A DNA stretch of 64,000 bases. Origin: Sipunculus nudus (lineage: Eukaryota; Annelida; Sipuncula; Golfingiida; Sipunculidae). The stretch is from contig CM049306.1 in assembly GCA_026874595.1 (NCBI GenBank), forward strand, positions 65,354,019-65,418,018, read 5' to 3'. Under the pieces are notes generated by a model. That model was not told the origin of the DNA, did not search any database, and saw nothing but the letters and a program-made list of their open reading frames with translations. Positions 31,441 to 43,705 of the stretch are shown here, one piece after another (position 1 is the first letter of the stretch; the number at the start of each line of letters is the position of its first letter). The position numbers were made by a program, and so were the translations under genes.

Positions 31441-34400
31441 AACATACGCGGGTGATCAACATGCTTGCGAAAATCGAAGATTTCCGGCAAGCAACAAACA
31501 GACATCCGCGACTGACCAACCTGCTTGCAGAAATCGAAGATTTCCGGCAAGCAATAAAGTTGTGACTGTGCCTCCCGGAGAGGCCGTCACGGACCGCTGC
31601 ACACGCCGGCCGCCCACCGTAAGGACCCTGCCGCCACTTGCGGCGACTGCACGTGTCTTCGTGGTATGGCGAAAAACGGCGCGAGATTTGACGAGACTAA
31701 CAATGTGACCCCTGAATGTGACTGCGAGTGTCAGCCGCTATCCAGCGCTGCAAACCATGTGTCTTTAGCGTGAAAAATGACAGAATTATAGGCATTTCTT
31801 TGAATGGTCACGTGTTCTCGTTTGACAAGAAACGGTGCGAGATAAATTATGACACTTGCGATTGAATGGCTTAGAACTAGAGGGATGCTGTCTAACGCCA
31901 AAAACCAGACCTTTCTATCGCAAATATCAACAGAGATAGAAGCTGGAAAACTCCGAATTTTCAGATTGTCAAGTTTTACCCCAAAATTTGGTAACCATGG
32001 TAACGGCAGCACAAAGCAACATGTGCGAAGGGATAAGCCAATGTTCCTAGTTTCAGATAAGACCCAAAAAATGGTGTCACGTTTAATTTTTTTTGAGATA
32101 TTGCAGAAAAATGATATGTTACGGTGTTTCATGTACCACGCCCCCTGGTGGCTATTTCCAAAAAATGAAAAATCAGTTTCGGGATATTAGTGTAAGACAT
32201 AAGATGTAATAGTTTTAAAAGATTCTTTCAAAACTGTGGCCTGTAGAATGCTATATGTGAGACGCAAGAAACGGCAAGCAAGCGGATTTGAGGACAACTG
32301 AGAAACAGACGGACACACTGACAAAGTGACTCAAGATTGAGTCAAAATGATTCCACCAGGATTTTGAAAAGACTCAGAGGAAGAAAATAAGCTATGGTTT
32401 ATGTAATTGAGGCTTATAATTTTGGAGATATGGCCAAAACATGATATGTTGGAGAGGTTTGCACCCAGCGCCCCCTAGCGATCGAATTAAAAAAATGAAA
32501 AATTGATTTCGAGATAATAGTGTAGGACTTTCAATATGTCAGTTTCAAAAAGATTCCTGCAAAACTGTGGCCTCCAGGGCAAGATTACTGAAATCTCGAA
32601 ATATCTGGTTTGACGAGATATTGTACGAGATATCGCGAGAAATTTAATAAAATCTTGCAGTACTTGTTAAATGCTACCTGATGCAAAAAACTAGACCTCT
32701 CTAGCTTTAAAACTGACAAAGTTAGAAAAATAAGACCCCTTATTTCAGAATATCATGACTTTTTCCCAAAAATTCGTAACCATGGTCACGGCAAATTTGA
32801 GTCAGCTACACACCAGATGACTGGCCTTGGAATGACGTTTAAAATGAGCTATGTTTGAAGAAGATCCGATTAATAGTGACAAAGATATGAAGAAAAAACC
32901 GTTTTGAGAACTTTTGATGACCTTGACCTTGACCTTTGACCTGTATTGCCCAAAAACAATAGGCCCCGAGGACTTTTGCTTGTCTACCAGCTGTATAAGT
33001 TAAAAGGCAATTGCCTTAAAATTATGGCCTGTAGAGAGTACACAGACAGACAGACAGACAGACAGACTAGATGACCTGAGGTCACACGCTTGCCGAAAAT
33101 GATGTAAAGTTAAGTCAGATGAACGAGCAGTGTCAGAGTAAAGAAAATAATCCATAGTTTGTGAAGAAAGAACCAATATTAACAAAGTTCTAAAGAGAAT
33201 AAGATTTTGATATATTTTGATCACTTTGACCTTGACCTTTGACTTATTTGAATAATAAACATAGGACTTCCAGATATCATCACGATATATGACAAGTGTA
33301 ATTTACAAAACGATTCATGCAAAACTGTGGCCAGTAGAATGCTACATGTGAGACGCAAGAACCGGCAAGCTGGCGAAATTGAGGACAACTGACACACAGA
33401 CAAACATACTGACTAACTGACCCACGATTGGGAACAGATGACTTAATCATGTTATGAAGAAACCTCAGAGGAAGATAATAAGCTATAGTTTATGTAAATG
33501 AGGTTTATAGTTTTTGAGATATGGCCAAAAAATGATATGTTGTGCAAGTTTGAGTGCACCGCCCCCTAGCGGCCAATTCTGGAAAATGAAAATTCCGTTT
33601 CGAGATATTAGTGTAAGACATAAGATGTAATAGTTTTAAAAGGATTCTTTCAAAACTGTGGCCTGTAGAATGCTATATGTGAGACGCAAGAACCGGCAAG
33701 CAAGCGGATTTGAGGACAACTGAGAAACAGACGGACACACAGACCAAGTGACTCAAGATTGAGACCAAATGAATACACCAGGTTTTTGGAAAGACCCAGA
33801 GGAAGAACATAAGCTATAGTTTATGTAAATGAGGTTTATAGTTTTAGAGATATGGCCAAAAAATGATATGTTGTGCAAGTTTGAGTGCACCGCCCCCTAG
33901 CGGCCAATTCTGGAAAATGAAAAATCGGTTTCGAGATATTAGTGTGAGACATAAGATGTAATAGTTTTAAAAAGATTCTTTCAAAACTGTGTCCTGTAGA
34001 ATGCTATATGTGAGACGCAAGAACCGGCAAGCAAGCGGATTTGAGGACAACTGAGAAACAGACGGACACACAGACAAAGTGACACAAGATTGAGACCAGA
34101 TGACTAAACGAGTTCATGAAGAAGACTTAGATGAAAAAAATAAACTATAGTTTTTGTAATTGAGGCTTATAATTTTGGAGATATTGCCAAAACATGATAT
34201 GTTGGAGAGGTTTGCACCCAGCGCCCCCTAGCGGCCGAATTAAAAAAATGAAAAATTGATTTTGAGATAATGGTGTAGGACTTAAGATATGCCAGTTTCA
34301 AAAAGATTCCTGCAAAACTGTGGCCTCCAGGGCAAGATTACTGAAATCTCGAAATATCTCGTTTGACGAGATATTATACGAGATATTGCGAGACTCCTAA

Positions 34401-34815
34401 TAGAATCTTGTAGTACTAGGTGAATGCTACCTGATGCAAAAAACTAGACCTCTCTAGCTGTAAAACTGCCAAAGTTAGAAAAATAAGGCCCCTTATTTTC
34501 GAATATCATGACTTTTTCCCAAAAATTCGTAACCATGGTTACGGCAAATTTGAGTCAGCTACACACCAGATGACTGGCCTTGGAATGATGTTTAAAATGA
34601 GCTTTGTTTGAAGAAGATACGACTAATAGTGACAAAGATATGAAGAAAAAACCGTTTTGAGAACTTTTGATGACCTTGACCTTGACCTTTGACCTGTATT
34701 GCCCAAAAACAATAGGCCCCGAGGACTTTTGCTTGTCTACCAGCTGTATAAGTTTAAAGACAATTGCTGCAAAATTGTGGCCTGTAGAGAGTACACAGAC
34801 AGACAGACAAACAGA
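29056..34815. repeat. Duplication block D1, right copy
   Basis: Near-identical copy of 1-5,760 with the same modules in the same order: AT array 29,056-29,740, S unit to 30,071, X series, tail with half-sites at 31288-31305, G unit, X unit, R units, tails at 32918-32941, 33227-33243 and 34671-34694, and R array with cores at 33,556, 33,887 and 34,219. It departs from locus 1 after ACAGACAGACAAACAGA. Confidence 0.95.
29741..30071 (+). repeat. S unit copy with ORF 29864-30067
   Basis: Copy of 686-1,016, ORF unchanged including the ATA in place of the internal ATG. Confidence 0.6.
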
Positions 34816-35060
34816 CTAGACGACCAGAGGTCGAACGCTTGCCGGAAGTGACCGGAAAAAAGACAGCGAAATAGATGGACAGTTACTAGGCAGACAGACA
34901 GGGAACATTTGGATCTGATCAAATGAAAAAAAACCTCTATCATGGGGAAAACAGTAGCACATATGAATAAGGTCTTGCTGATTTTCAAAAGTCAAAGAGG
35001 AGTAGACAGAGAGACAGACAGAGAGACAGACAGACAGACGGATAGAGAGACATTAATAGT
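34816..35060 (+). repeat. Truncated L unit with irregular CAGA/GAGA tract
   Basis: CGACC-AGA-GGTCG, CGCTTGCCGGAA, TGCTGATTTTCAAAAGTC as in other L units. The tetranucleotide tract (35,003-35,050) is interrupted by GAGAGACA steps and the CTCCATG hairpin part is missing, so the unit joins single-copy-like sequence here. Confidence 0.65.
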
Positions 35061-35158
35061 GTTATTATTAGTAGCCATCATATACAGGATAATCCATTTT
35101 TGGACAGAAATAAAAATAATTGAAGTCCAACTGAATCCTTGGCAGTTCTATTCTTGAG

Positions 35159-35302
35159 TGCTGGAAATAAGAAAAGCACTGAAAAAGAAACTTGAAGAGT
35201 TGAACGTCCAGAATGCCGAAATGCAAGCGAAGCCGCGTTCGTGTTAGACAGAGACCCGACCTCTGGGTAAGGGAGACGTGACCTTTCATTCCTGGACAAG
35301 CT
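35159..35302 (+). pseudogene. Possible degraded coding fragment
   Basis: One frame reads 28 residues rich in Lys, Glu and Leu with heptad-like spacing (RKALKKKLEELNVQNAEMQ), then TAG, then about 18 more residues in the same frame up to a second stop. That would fit the tail of a coiled-coil protein or a transposon ORF with a nonsense change. A pyrimidine stretch and TTGAG lie just upstream, but no clear splice acceptor is visible. It may be chance. Confidence 0.2.
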
Positions 35303-36065
35303 AGGTGCCTATCTAGACCATCCTTTAAGGTCTCGGCTTAAATAAGGGCTGTCCTTGAAGAAAAAAGGTTAGCCGGTCAGCCTGCGTCCGGGAATTATAA
35401 AATTCCAAGAAGTCCTGCCCATCACGGATTAACTGTAATGTCCCCTTGGTGTAAGTTATCTGTTATGTGAAATTTAATATATGTTAAAAAAATTGGAATT
35501 TTTGGTTAAAAAAGGAAAGCGGTGATTTTTAAGGAGTCTGAAGTGGTGAGTAATAAGATAAAAAATTGTGAGGCCCTAGTTCCGTGGTGGGTTTGGACTT
35601 TATATATAAAAATATATACTGGCATGAGAAAGGGGTGCTGTCAAATTTTTTGGCGCCTGCCGCACGTTTGTGAATAATATCGGTACACTTGACACGGGCG
35701 CGATGGAAATTTAACAGGAAAGGTGGTAACCCCAAGCCGTAGTTGAGTTGTTTTGACCCCAGAGTTTGCAGTCCTAGCTGAAATAGGCATGGGACGGGCT
35801 CTTTTTTAAACCCGGAACGCCAGCAGAGGCTGGAGATTGAATGAAGGATTGGGCCATTTTTTTATCCGAAAAACCTGGGAATTGACAATTAAAAAAAATG
35901 ACAGGGACCTTCTTAGCCCGTTCCAGCTCAGGGAACGGTCATTAGAATATTGTCGGGAATCCATATTATCCTACCTGTGGGCTGGGACGGTCCAGAAAAC
36001 CGCAATTATACGGGTATCCATAAAATTGTATGTCAATTTTTGTCATTAATAAATACATATACATC

Positions 36066-36480
36066 TATAACGCGGACAGCTGGAGAATTCGCGGAGAATT
36101 CATCATGATGATATCATTAAATGTGAGCAAAGGTACAATTTATGTTTTGTATAATATTTCCTTAAGAACCTGTAAATTTGATATCCTGCATGGTTTTGTT
36201 ACGGTTTGCACAGTAAACTGTTGAAAAAATATATAGTGTTTAGCGTTTTCGTCTGATGTAAGATCGGTAGTCAATGTTAGCTGGTGATCCAGATTGGTGT
36301 TAGTGGCAGTCCCACATTGTTTGCGCTGGTTATTATTTCGGTAATTTAACAGTGAATAAATGTCTTTAGAGTAATATAGTGGTAGATTTTAAATGATTTT
36401 AATGTGTAATTAAAAGTATCATTGCATATAAAATCTCTCCGTGAATTCTCCAGGAATTCCCCGCGTTTACATATAAACGC
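36066..36480. mobile_element. MITE-like inverted-repeat element (candidate)
   Basis: CTGGAGAATTCGCGGAGA (36080-36097) is the reverse complement of TCTCCGTGAATTCTCCAG (36436-36453) with one mismatch. Outside these, AACGCGG (36,069) pairs with CCGCGTT (36,461), extending the inverted repeat to roughly 30 bp with gaps. The right end also forms GCGTTTA-CATA-TAAACGC (36464-36480). No transposase and no certain target duplication. Confidence 0.45.
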
Positions 36481-36868
36481 ATTTACCAGCCGTATGAAAG
36501 TTTTTGTCCGCTTTCATAATGTTTGCCGTGCCCCGGACACAAATTTAAGACGAGATGGACTAAACCCCGCCCCGGTAGGATTGTTTGGACTCTGAAGAAA
36601 CGAACCCTCGCAGGAAATGCGGTGGGACGGGCTCTTTCTTATTCGATGAACGCTCGAAAAGAGTGGTGAATGATTGAAAAAATAGGGTCATTTTCACTGT
36701 CATCTTAAATAACGGAATAAATATTTTTTTTAAAATTCACAGAGACTTGGTCATCCAATAACAGCAGAAAAAAATGTTCTTTCAAATGTTGTGTGGTGTC
36801 CATTGTACCCTCGCCCACAGCCGGGATCCAAAGAGAAGCCTGGATTTCACTGCAAAAAAACACAACCA

Positions 36869-36902
36869 CCCCCCCCCCCCAAAAAAAAAAAAAAAAAAAA
36901 AA
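36869..36902 (+). repeat. C12-A22 homopolymer junction
   Basis: Twelve C (36,869-36,880) directly followed by 22 A. This is prone to slippage and sequencing error, so exact lengths are uncertain. Confidence 0.9.
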
Positions 36903-38550
36903 CTTTTATTCATTTTATTTTTATTTTTTATTACTGGATGTAGTTAAATATAATGGTTTATTTATTAAAAAAATAAGATGCAATTCATTGGATGAAAAGA
37001 GATTTTATTAAATATATTGATACATGTTTATAACAGTTTGATATTTGATTTTTTTTTTTAATTTATAGACAGACAATTTGTTACCTCAAATCTGTACTCA
37101 TGGTCCAACATGCATGTATTTGGTGTTCTCAGGCCCATTTTAGGGTGTTTATCCATGATAACAAGATAATATTACCTTGTTCCCACCAGCAAACATTTCA
37201 AGCCCCCAGAAAGCTGATTTCAGCTGAGGACTTATGGCTTATTATACACAGGCAAATAGTGTTTTGGCCCCCCTCATCTCCACCAGACTCATCACACACA
37301 CCTGGTTTGGCTATCATTGCAATCCATTTACACCCACTGGCTGGAATCTCAAAGCATTGGGTTCAAATCCCTCAGAAAAAAATTAGGGCCAGTTTGAATT
37401 TCCAAATCTGGACACAGTGGACATAGTGATATACAGAGAAAATCCATTTTTCCCCCTCAAATCTGTACTGATGGTCCCACAAACCTGGTTTTGGTGTCAT
37501 TAGGCCCAGTTTAGGGTGTATATACAGGGAAACAAGATAATATTACCCTGTTCCCACAAACAAAAATTTCATGCCCCCAGAAACCTGATTTCAGGCCAGT
37601 TTATGCTTATACACAGTCAAATAGGTTCTGGCCCCCCTCATCTCCACAAAACTCAACACACACTCCTGGTTTGGGTATCATTGCAATCCATTTACACCCA
37701 CTGGCTGGCATCACCAAGCATTTGGCTCAACTCCCTCAGAAAAAAAATTAGGACCAGTTTGAATTTCCAAATCTGGACACAGTGAACATAGTGATATACA
37801 GAGAAAATCCATTTTTCCCCCTCAAATCTGTACTGATGGTCCCACAAACCTGGTTTTGGTGTCATTAGGCACAGTTTAGGGTGTATATACAGGGAAACAA
37901 GATAATATTACCCTGTTCCCACAAACAAAAATTCCATGCCCCCAGAAACCTGATTTCAGGCCAGTTTATGCTAATACACAGTCAAAAAGGTTCTGGCCCC
38001 CTTCATATCCACAAAACTCAACACACACTCCTGGTTTGGGTATCATTGCAATCCATTTACACCCACTGGCTGGCATCACCAAGCATTTGGCTCAACTCCC
38101 TCAGAAAAAAAAATTAGGACCAGTTTGAATTTCCAAATCTGGACACAGTGAACATAGTGATACACAGATAAAATCCATTTTTTCCCCTCAAATCTGTACT
38201 GATGGTCCCACAAACCTGGTTTTGGTGTCATTAGGCACAGTTTAGGGTGTATATACAGGGAAACAAGATAATATTACCCTGCTGACACAAACAAGAATTT
38301 CAAGCCCCCAGAAACCTGATTTCAGGCCAGTTTATGCTTATACACAGTCAGATAGGTTCTGGCCCCCCTCATCTCCACAAAACTCAAGACACACACCTGG
38401 TTTGGTATCATTGCAATCCATTTACACCCACTGGCTGGTATCATCAAGCATTTGGCTCAACTCCCTCAGAAAAAAAATTAGGACCAGTTTGAATTTCCAA
38501 ATCTGGACACAGTGAACATAGTGATATACAGGGAAAATCCATTTTTTTAC

Positions 38551-39280
38551 CTCAAATCTGTAATGATGGTCCCTAAAACATGGTTTAGGTGTCATTAGGC
38601 CCAGTTTAGGGTGTATATACAGGGAAACAAGATAATATTACCCTGTTCCCACAAACAAAAATTCCATGCCCCCAGAAACCTGATTTCAGGCCAGTTTATG
38701 CTAATACACAGTCAAAAAGGTTCTGGCCCCCTTCATATCCACAAAACTCAACACACACTCCTGGTTTGGGTATCATTGCAATCCATTTACACCCACTGGC
38801 TGGCATCACCAAGCATTTGGCTCAACTCCCTCAGAAAAAAAAATTAGGACCAGTTTGAATTTCCAAATCTGGACACAGTGAACATAGTGATACACAGATA
38901 AAATCCATTTTTTCCCCTCAAATCTGTACTGATGGTCCCACAAACCTGGTTTTGGTGTCATTAGGCACAGTTTAGGGTGTATATACAGGGAAACAAGATA
39001 ATATTACCCTGCTGACACAAACAAGAATTTCAAGCCCCCAGAAACCTGATTTCAGGCCAGTTTATGCTTATACACAGTCAGATAGGTTCTGGCCCCCCTC
39101 ATCTCCACAAAACTCAAGACACACACCTGGTTTGGTATCATTGCAATCCATTTACACCCACTGGCTGGTATCATCAAGCATTTGGCTCAACTCCCTCAGA
39201 AAAAAAATTAGGACCAGTTTGAATTTCCAAATCTGGACACAGTGAACATAGTGATATACAGGGAAAATCCATTTTTTTAC
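38551..39280 (+). repeat. 730 bp higher-order unit of the satellite, copy 1
   Basis: Two monomer types alternate: one with GTAATGATGGTCCCTAAAAC and CTGTTCCCACAAAC, the other with GTACTGATGGTCCCACAAAC and CTGCTGACACAAAC. The pair repeats at 39,281. The pair at 37,821-38,550 is a variant whose first monomer carries the other start. Confidence 0.9.
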
Positions 39281-40010
39281 CTCAAATCTGTAATGATGGT
39301 CCCTAAAACATGGTTTAGGTGTCATTAGGCCCAGTTTAGGGTGTATATACAGGGAAACAAGATAATATTACCCTGTTCCCACAAACAAAAATTCCATGCC
39401 CCCAGAAACCTGATTTCAGGCCAGTTTATGCTAATACACAGTCAAAAAGGTTCTGGCCCCCTTCATATCCACAAAACTCAACACACACTCCTGGTTTGGG
39501 TATCATTGCAATCCATTTACACCCACTGGCTGGCATCACCAAGCATTTGGCTCAACTCCCTCAGAAAAAAAAATTAGGGCCAGTTTGAATTTCCAAATCT
39601 GGACACAGTGAACATAGTGATACACAGATAAAATCCATTTTTTCCCCTCAAATCTGTACTGATGGTCCCACAAACCTGGTTTTGGTGTCATTAGGCACAG
39701 TTTAGGGTGTATATACAGGGAAACAAGATAATATTACCCTGCTGACACAAACAAGAATTTCAAGCCCCCAGAAACCTGATTTCAGGCCAGTTTATGCTTA
39801 TACACAGTCAGATAGGTTCTGGCCCCCCTCATCTCCACAAAACTCAAGACACACACCTGGTTTGGTATCATTCCAATCCATTTACACCCACGGGCTGGTA
39901 TCTCAAAGCATTTGGCTCAACTCCATCAGAAAAAAAATTAGGACCAGTTTGAATTTCCAAATCTGGACACAGTGAACATAGTGATATACAGATAAAATCC
40001 ATTTTTTCCC
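39281..40010 (+). repeat. 730 bp higher-order unit, copy 2
   Basis: Nearly identical to 38,551-39,280. Differences sit mainly at the end (ATTCCAATCC, CCCACGGGCTGG, TATCTCAAAGC), which resemble outer monomers and suggest a conversion or exchange tract near 39,870-39,930. Confidence 0.9.
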
Positions 40011-40440
40011 CTCAAATCTGTACTGATGGTCCCACAAACCTGGTTTTGGTGTCATTAGGCCCAGTTTAGGGTGTATACACAGGGAAACAAGAAAATATTA
40101 CCCTGTTCCCACAAACAAAAATTTCATGCCCCCAGAAACCTGATTTCAGGCCAGTTTATGCTTATACACAGTCAAAGGGGTTTTGGCCCCCTTCATCTCC
40201 ACCAGACTCTTCACAAACACCTGGCTTGGGTTTCATTGCAATCCATTCACTCCCACTGGCTGGCATCTCCAAGCATATAGCTCAACTTCTTCAGAAAAAA
40301 ATATAGACCACTTTAAAGTTTATCAAATCTGGTCATACTGGTTTATGCAGAAATCAATTGTTCTGATCTCAAATCTGAAATAGTGGTCATAGAACATTGG
40401 TTGGTTCTTGTATGATTTTATTCAATTTACAATCAATATG

Positions 40441-40637
40441 CAGGAAAACCTGGCATTTTATTTTACTTCAATACACCAACAATAAACAATCTAAGGACAA
40501 GTTAACAGGCTACCATACATATCTTAGGGAAAGTAAACAGCAAAGGTTGTTTACATTGAGGACACATGGCAACCAGGTGGTTGGCGCTGGTCTGTGAAGC
40601 TTACGAAGCAGCAATCAAAGGAAGACGATAACAACAC
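40441..40637. other. Short unassigned stretch
   Basis: About 200 bp between the satellite and the modular repeats. I see no repeat match within the window and no gene. Confidence 0.5.
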
Positions 40638-40968
40638 AATAGAAGTCTTCTTCATGGGCCATCGCACACGCATAGAACACGGCTCCAACTGTCAAGTGTA
40701 ATGCCCCTGCCGACATTTACTATCACATACTGCCGCCACTTATGGTCACGGCAGACAAACAGACAGACAAACAAAAAATCAAACAAACAAACATACGCGG
40801 GTGATCAACATGCTTGCGAAAATCGAAGATTTCCGGCAAGCAACAAACAAACAAACAAACAAACATACGGAACTGACCAACATACTTGCCGAAATCTTTG
40901 AATCCGGCAAGTAACAAACGGAACTGATCAACATACTTGTCCAAATCTCTGATTCCGGCAAGCAATAA
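40638..40968 (+). repeat. Diverged G/S-like fragment, CAGA/CAAA tract and minisatellite
   Basis: CATCGCACACG ... CCAACTGTCAAGTGTAATG ... CCGCCACTTATGGTCACGGCA is alignable to both G and S units, hinting that these two share an origin. It runs straight into a CAGA/CAAA tract (about 40,752-40,795) and three minisatellite copies, two of them the CGGAACTGA type. Confidence 0.6.
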
Positions 40969-42190
40969 ACTATAACGCGACAGAAATGGCAAACCGGCCC
41001 GCAAAGAGTGCCTGTGGTCACTTATTTTATACGGCGAACGCTATAATTTTTGCAGTCACGGGAAAGCGTGTCTGTCTTTCATACTAAAACGCGTGCATGC
41101 ATGCGTGATGGCATATGTATTGGTGCATGCGGGTTTTAATTTTTACAAAGTTGCTAAAATTTGTGGGGACCGTGTATGATTAAACAAAAGGGGCCATGGG
41201 CAGAAAGGCCATGAAACGCCAATTCATATGGTGTACAGTTTATGTACCTAAAATGTGTAGTTTTGGAGATATGGTTAAACAATGATAGTAGGTACGGGGT
41301 TGCAGTGCAGCGCCCCCTAGCGGTAATTTTCCAAAAACTGAACAATTGCTTTCGAGATATTAGTGTATGACGTAACATGTATCATTTCAAAAGGATGCCT
41401 GCATATCTGTGGCCTATAGGGCATGTCACCGTGAAATCGCGAAATCTCATTCGACGAGAAACGGTGCGAGATTTTGCAAGATTTTTGGTTGGATCGCCGA
41501 GAACTCACCAAGGGCTACAAGATGCGAAAATTTTGACCTCTCTAGCATAAAAACTGACAGAGTTAGAAGCTGAAAACTGCATATTTTCAAAATTCAAAGG
41601 TTTTATCCCAAAAATAGAGAAATCTGGCAATAGCGCACTTTGGCGCCTATGCGCAAAAATAAGCCCATGGACCCTAGTTCAAGGTGCTGTGATGGAAATG
41701 GCCCAATGTTTAATAGTTCTGGAGGTATAGCACCAAAACAAATTTTCATGTTTTTTCATCTGCAACGCCCCCTGGCGGCCATTTCCAAAATCTGAAAAAC
41801 CCGTTTCGAGATATTCATATGTTACATAAAATATCTCAGAATCAGTAAAATTGCTGCAAATTTGAAAAATATCACGAAATTCCATGATTTCTCCCCAAAA
41901 TTGCGTAACCATGGTAACATCGAAATGAGGCAATTTTGCAGTGTTGGAAGTGGCCATGCAGTGGCAAATAAAACGGGCTACAGATTAGGTGCCTACGGCT
42001 ATTTTTGACGAAGGTATGAAGAAAAAACCGTTTTTGAGCTTTTTGCTGACCCTGACCTTGACCCTTGACCGATCATGAGCAAAAACAATAGGCTCCGAGA
42101 AGAACCGATTATACACTCTACCTATAAGTTTCAGGACGATTGGTGCAAAATTGTGGCCTGTAGAGCGGGGACATACAGACAAACAAACAA
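40918..42190 (+). repeat. H unit, locus 2 copy 1
   Basis: Paralogue of 24,641-25,914 with scattered differences (AACCGGCCCGC for AACCGGCCGGC, GGGGCCATGG for GAGGTCATGG). Alternating purine-pyrimidine run at 41089-41107, core CAGCGCCCCCTAGCGG near 41,308, AACGCCCCCTGGCGGCC near 41,764, half-sites 42047-42070. Confidence 0.85.
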
Positions 42191-43465
42191 ACGGAACTGA
42201 TCAACATACTTGTCGAAATCTCTGATTCCGGCAAGCAATAAACTATAACGCGACAGAAATGGCAAACCGGCCCGCAAAGAGTGCCTGTGGTTACTTATTT
42301 TATACGGCGAACGCTATAATTTTTGCAGTCACGGGAAAGCGTGTCTGTCTTTCATACTAAAACGCGTGCATGCATGCGTGATGGCATTTGTATATGTGCA
42401 TGTGGGTTTTAATTTTTTACAAAGTTGCTAAAACTTGTGGGGACGGTGTATGATTAAACAAAAGGGGCCATGGGCAGAAAGGCCATGAAAGGCCAATTCA
42501 TATGGTGTACAGTTTATGTACCTAAAATGTGTAGTTTTGGAGATATGGTTAAACAATGATAGTAGGTACGGGGTTGCAGTGCAGCGCCCCCTAGCGGTAA
42601 TTTTCCAAAAACTGAACAATTGCTTTCGAGATATTAGTGTATGACGTAACATGTATCAGTTTCAAAAGGATGCCTGCATATCTGTGGCCTATAGGGCATG
42701 TCACCGTGAAATCGCGAAATCTCATTCGACGAGAAACGGTGCGAGATTTTGCAAGATTTTTGGTTGGATCGCCGAGAACTCACCAAGGGCTACAAGATGC
42801 GAAAATTTTGACCTCTCTAGCATAAAAACTGACAGAGTTAGAAGCTGAAAACTGCATATTTTCAAAATTCAAAGGTTTTACCCCAAAAATAGAGAAATCT
42901 GGCAATAGCGCACTTTGGCGCCTATGCGCAAAAATAAGCCCATGGACCCTAGTTCAAGGTGCTGTGATGGAAATGGCCCAATGTTTAATAGTTCTGGAGG
43001 TATAGCACCAAAACAAATTTTCATGTTTTTTCATCTGCAACGCCCCCTGGCGGCCATTTCCAAAATCTGAAAAACCCGTTTCGAGATATTCATATGTTAC
43101 ATAAAATATCTCAGAATCAGTAAAATTGCTGCAAATTTGAAAAATATCACGAAATTCCATGATTTCTCCCCAAAATTGCGTAACCATGGTAACATCGAAA
43201 TGAGGCAATTTTGCAGTGTTGGAAGTGGCCATGCAGTGGCAAATAAAACGGGCTACAGATTAGGTGCCTACGGCTATTTTTGACGAAGGTATGAAGAAAA
43301 AACCGTTTTTGAGCTTTTTGCTGACCCTGACCTTGACCCTTGACCGATCATGAGCAAAAACAATAGGCTCCGAGAAGAACCGATTATACACTCTACCTAT
43401 AAGTTTCAGGACGATTGGTGCAAAATTGTGGCCTGTAGAGCGGGGACATACAGACAAACAAACAA
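42191..43465 (+). repeat. H unit, locus 2 copy 2
   Basis: Tandem copy at offset 1,273-1,275. Alternating run at 42362-42380, half-sites 43322-43345. A partial third copy starts at 43,466 and is cut by minisatellite repeats after about 44 bp. Confidence 0.9.
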
Positions 43466-43705
43466 ACGGAACTGATCAACATACTTGTCGAAATCTCTGA
43501 TTCCGGCAAGCAACAAACAGACATCCGCGACTGACCAACCTGCTTGCAGAAATCGAAGATTTCCGGCAAGCAACAAACAGACAAACAGACATCCGCGACT
43601 GACCAACCTGCTTGCAGAAATCGAAGATTTCCGGCAAGCAATAAACAGATATTTGCGACTGGCCAACCTGCCTGCAGAAATGGAAGATTTCCGGCGAGCA
43701 ATTAA
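43466..43705 (+). repeat. Minisatellite, four copies
   Basis: ACGGAACTGATC type, then two identical CCGCGACTGACC types, then a diverged copy (ATATTTGCGACTGGCC, GGAAGATTTCCGGCGAGC). Hairpins are intact in the two middle copies. Confidence 0.85.

Larger units (their letters stand above)
35061..37060. other. Single-copy-like region, no supported gene
   Basis: About 2 kb not found elsewhere in the window. It holds a degraded coding-like stretch (35,159-35,302), a diverged direct repeat around TGGGACGGGCTCTTT (35,790 and 36,623), an inverted-repeat element (36,066-36,480) and a C12-A22 homopolymer junction (36,869-36,902). ORFs are short and without family resemblance that I can name. Confidence 0.6.
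37085..40440 (+). repeat. 365 bp satellite array, nine monomers plus a remnant
   Basis: CTCAAATCTG marks monomer starts at 37085, 37456, 37821, 38187, 38551, 38917, 39281, 39647 and 40011, with a degenerate start at 40368. Spacing is 364-366 bp in the core and 371 and 357 bp at the edges. Outer monomers are the most diverged, as expected where unequal exchange homogenises the middle. Each monomer has GATAATATTACCCTG, CCCCAGAAACCTGATTTCAGG and CACCCACTGGCTGG. No CTCF-like core, half-site cluster or CAGA tract is present. Confidence 0.95.

Noticed and set aside
38611-38847. Identical 78-codon ORFs in alternate 365 bp satellite monomers (37881, 38611, 39341)
   Set aside because: Identity follows from recent amplification of the 730 bp unit. 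The alternate monomers lack the ORF and no coding signature is visible.
37085-40440. Centromere call
   Set aside because: Monomer length alone is not evidence, the array is only about 3.4 kb, and no centromeric protein box can be recognised.
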